Assembly (NCBI GenBank): GCA_964400625.1
Contig: CAYNUS010000005.1
Location: 1-64,000, forward strand
DNA from: DYFX01 sp964400625
GTDB taxonomy: Bacteria; Patescibacteriota; Patescibacteriia; SG8-24; DYFX01
Direction of reading: 5' to 3'
Length of the DNA: 64,000 nt
The notes below the pieces were generated by a model. It had not been told where the DNA came from and made no database searches. It was given only the letters and a program-made list of their open reading frames with translations. Every line of letters starts with the position of its first letter. Position 1 is the stretch's first letter. Shown piece by piece: positions 63,612 to 64,000 of the stretch. Position numbers and translations under genes: made by a program.

Positions 63612-64000
63612 TTATCGGCGTTTTCCCGATTCCCGCAGGTGCCAGGAGACCAGGAGCGGGCTGGCGATGAAGATCGAGGAGTAGACGCCGACCGCGATGC
63701 CGATGATCATCGTAAGGACGAAGTTCCGGATGGATTCGCCGCCGAGGAAGTACACCGCGAACAGCACGAGGAGCGTGGTGAGGGAGGTGTTGATCGAGCG
63801 CGCGAGCGTCTCGTTGACGCTGTTGTTCACGACCTCCTCGAAGCTCGTCCGGCCGGCGTGCGAGAGGTTCTCGCGGATGCGGTCGAAGACGACGATGGTG
63901 TCGTGGACCGAGAAGCCGAGCACGGTGAGGAGCGCGGTCACGACCCAGGCGCCGACTTCCACGCCGCGGAAGTGGCCGAGCGCGGAGAACACGCCGACGG
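63612..64000 (-). CDS. secF: Protein translocase subunit SecF, partial
   Basis: The C-terminal 126 residues or so, running off the right edge of the window. GFSVHDTIVVFDRIRENLSH, NETLARSINTSLTTLLVLFAVYFLGG and MIIGIAVGVYSSIFIASPLLV are SecF transmembrane segments 4-6. With SecD it pulls proteins across the membrane. The true start is outside the window; the frame is open at 64000. Confidence 0.95.
   Translation of the reverse strand, partial: VGVFSALGHFRGVEVGAWVVTALLTVLGFSVHDTIVVFDRIRENLSHAGRTSFEEVVNNSVNETLARSINTSLTTLLVLFAVYFLGGESIRNFVLTMIIGIAVGVYSSIFIASPLLVSWHLRESGKRR

Noticed and set aside
1..64000. tRNA, rRNA or CRISPR loci
   Set aside because: I looked through all gaps between genes and saw no cloverleaf with a CCA-proximal stem, no rRNA motif and no spaced repeat array; a covariance search would be more sensitive.

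Overview
The window is G+C-rich, about 95% coding DNA with very short intergenic gaps. It looks like a chromosome segment of a Patescibacteria/CPR bacterium (Parcubacteria-like; an inference from gene content, no rRNA gene is present). Supporting traits are an RNA polymerase alpha subunit without its C-terminal domain, an alanyl-tRNA synthetase of only 621 residues without the C-Ala region, a short L13, an ECF sigma factor paired with a DUF5667 protein, a DUF4015 glycosidase, lytic-transglycosylase-like proteins with repeated surface modules, and a TraG/VirD4-like ATPase with a membrane partner. No tRNA, CRISPR array or complete insertion sequence was seen, and no gene-free stretch exceeds 300 bases.

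Layout. 1-2946: clpB behind a sigma70 promoter overlapped by a perfect CIRCE operator. 2959-5230: a visibly AT-richer island with a three-gene minus-strand cassette of predicted modification-dependent nucleases (PD-(D/E)xK protein, DpnI-like domain, MrcB-HNH protein) and a divergent GNAT-like gene. 5268-7663: pirin with an in-frame palindromic repeat, a 42-residue membrane peptide, a candidate 70-nt RNA, DUF3800, a stand-alone topoisomerase zinc finger and a coiled-coil protein. 7678-11326: an eight-gene minus-strand operon of small enzymes (tag, VOC, DUF1428, DUF1801, TspO). 11479-20518: SdpI-like and DUF1801 genes, then a pgi-headed operon (kynurenine-formamidase-like cyclase, dienelactone hydrolase, DUF3160, CapA). 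20559-28347: secreted and envelope proteins (G8 protein, lytic transglycosylase, DUF4015 glycosidase, HtrA). 28440-32505: plus-strand operon with a surface lysozyme-like protein, a Memo-like protein, def and fmt. 32635-38174: five-gene glycan operon (flippase, three glycosyltransferases, O-antigen-ligase-like). 39225-43221: infA-rpmJ-rpsM-rpsK-rpsD-rpoA-rplQ-rplM-rpsI. 43377-58607: epimerase, alaS, two Cys-rich lipoproteins, ADP-ribosylglycohydrolase-like, mnmA, UDP-sugar dehydrogenase, a C39-like fusion protein, rlmN, HD hydrolase and L,D-transpeptidase. 58623-64000: ECF sigma/DUF5667, a TraG-like ATPase pair and the 3' part of secF.

Expression signals are unusually legible. Sigma70-type promoters (TTGACA-like, usually 17 nt, TATAAT-like) recur at transcription-unit heads. 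In at least fifteen cases the -10 ends only 6-10 nt before the start codon, which predicts leaderless or nearly leaderless mRNAs. Within operons, genes meet by ATGA overlaps or by TGAYATG junctions, and starts often read CCTATG with no Shine-Dalgarno sequence. A second class of genes, mostly stand-alone, has a good AGGAGG-type site. At several boundaries the upstream stop codon, the terminator hairpin and the next promoter are laid over one another; before mnmA the terminator loop is exactly the -35 hexamer.

The most interesting candidates are the modification-dependent nuclease cassette with GATC in both promoter hexamers, the superimposed terminator/promoter boundaries, the palindromic repeat read as protein inside pirin, the small RNA at 6203-6272, and the C39-like fusion gene with a strong internal ribosome-binding site. 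All functional statements rest on reading translations by eye; no database search or folding program was run.
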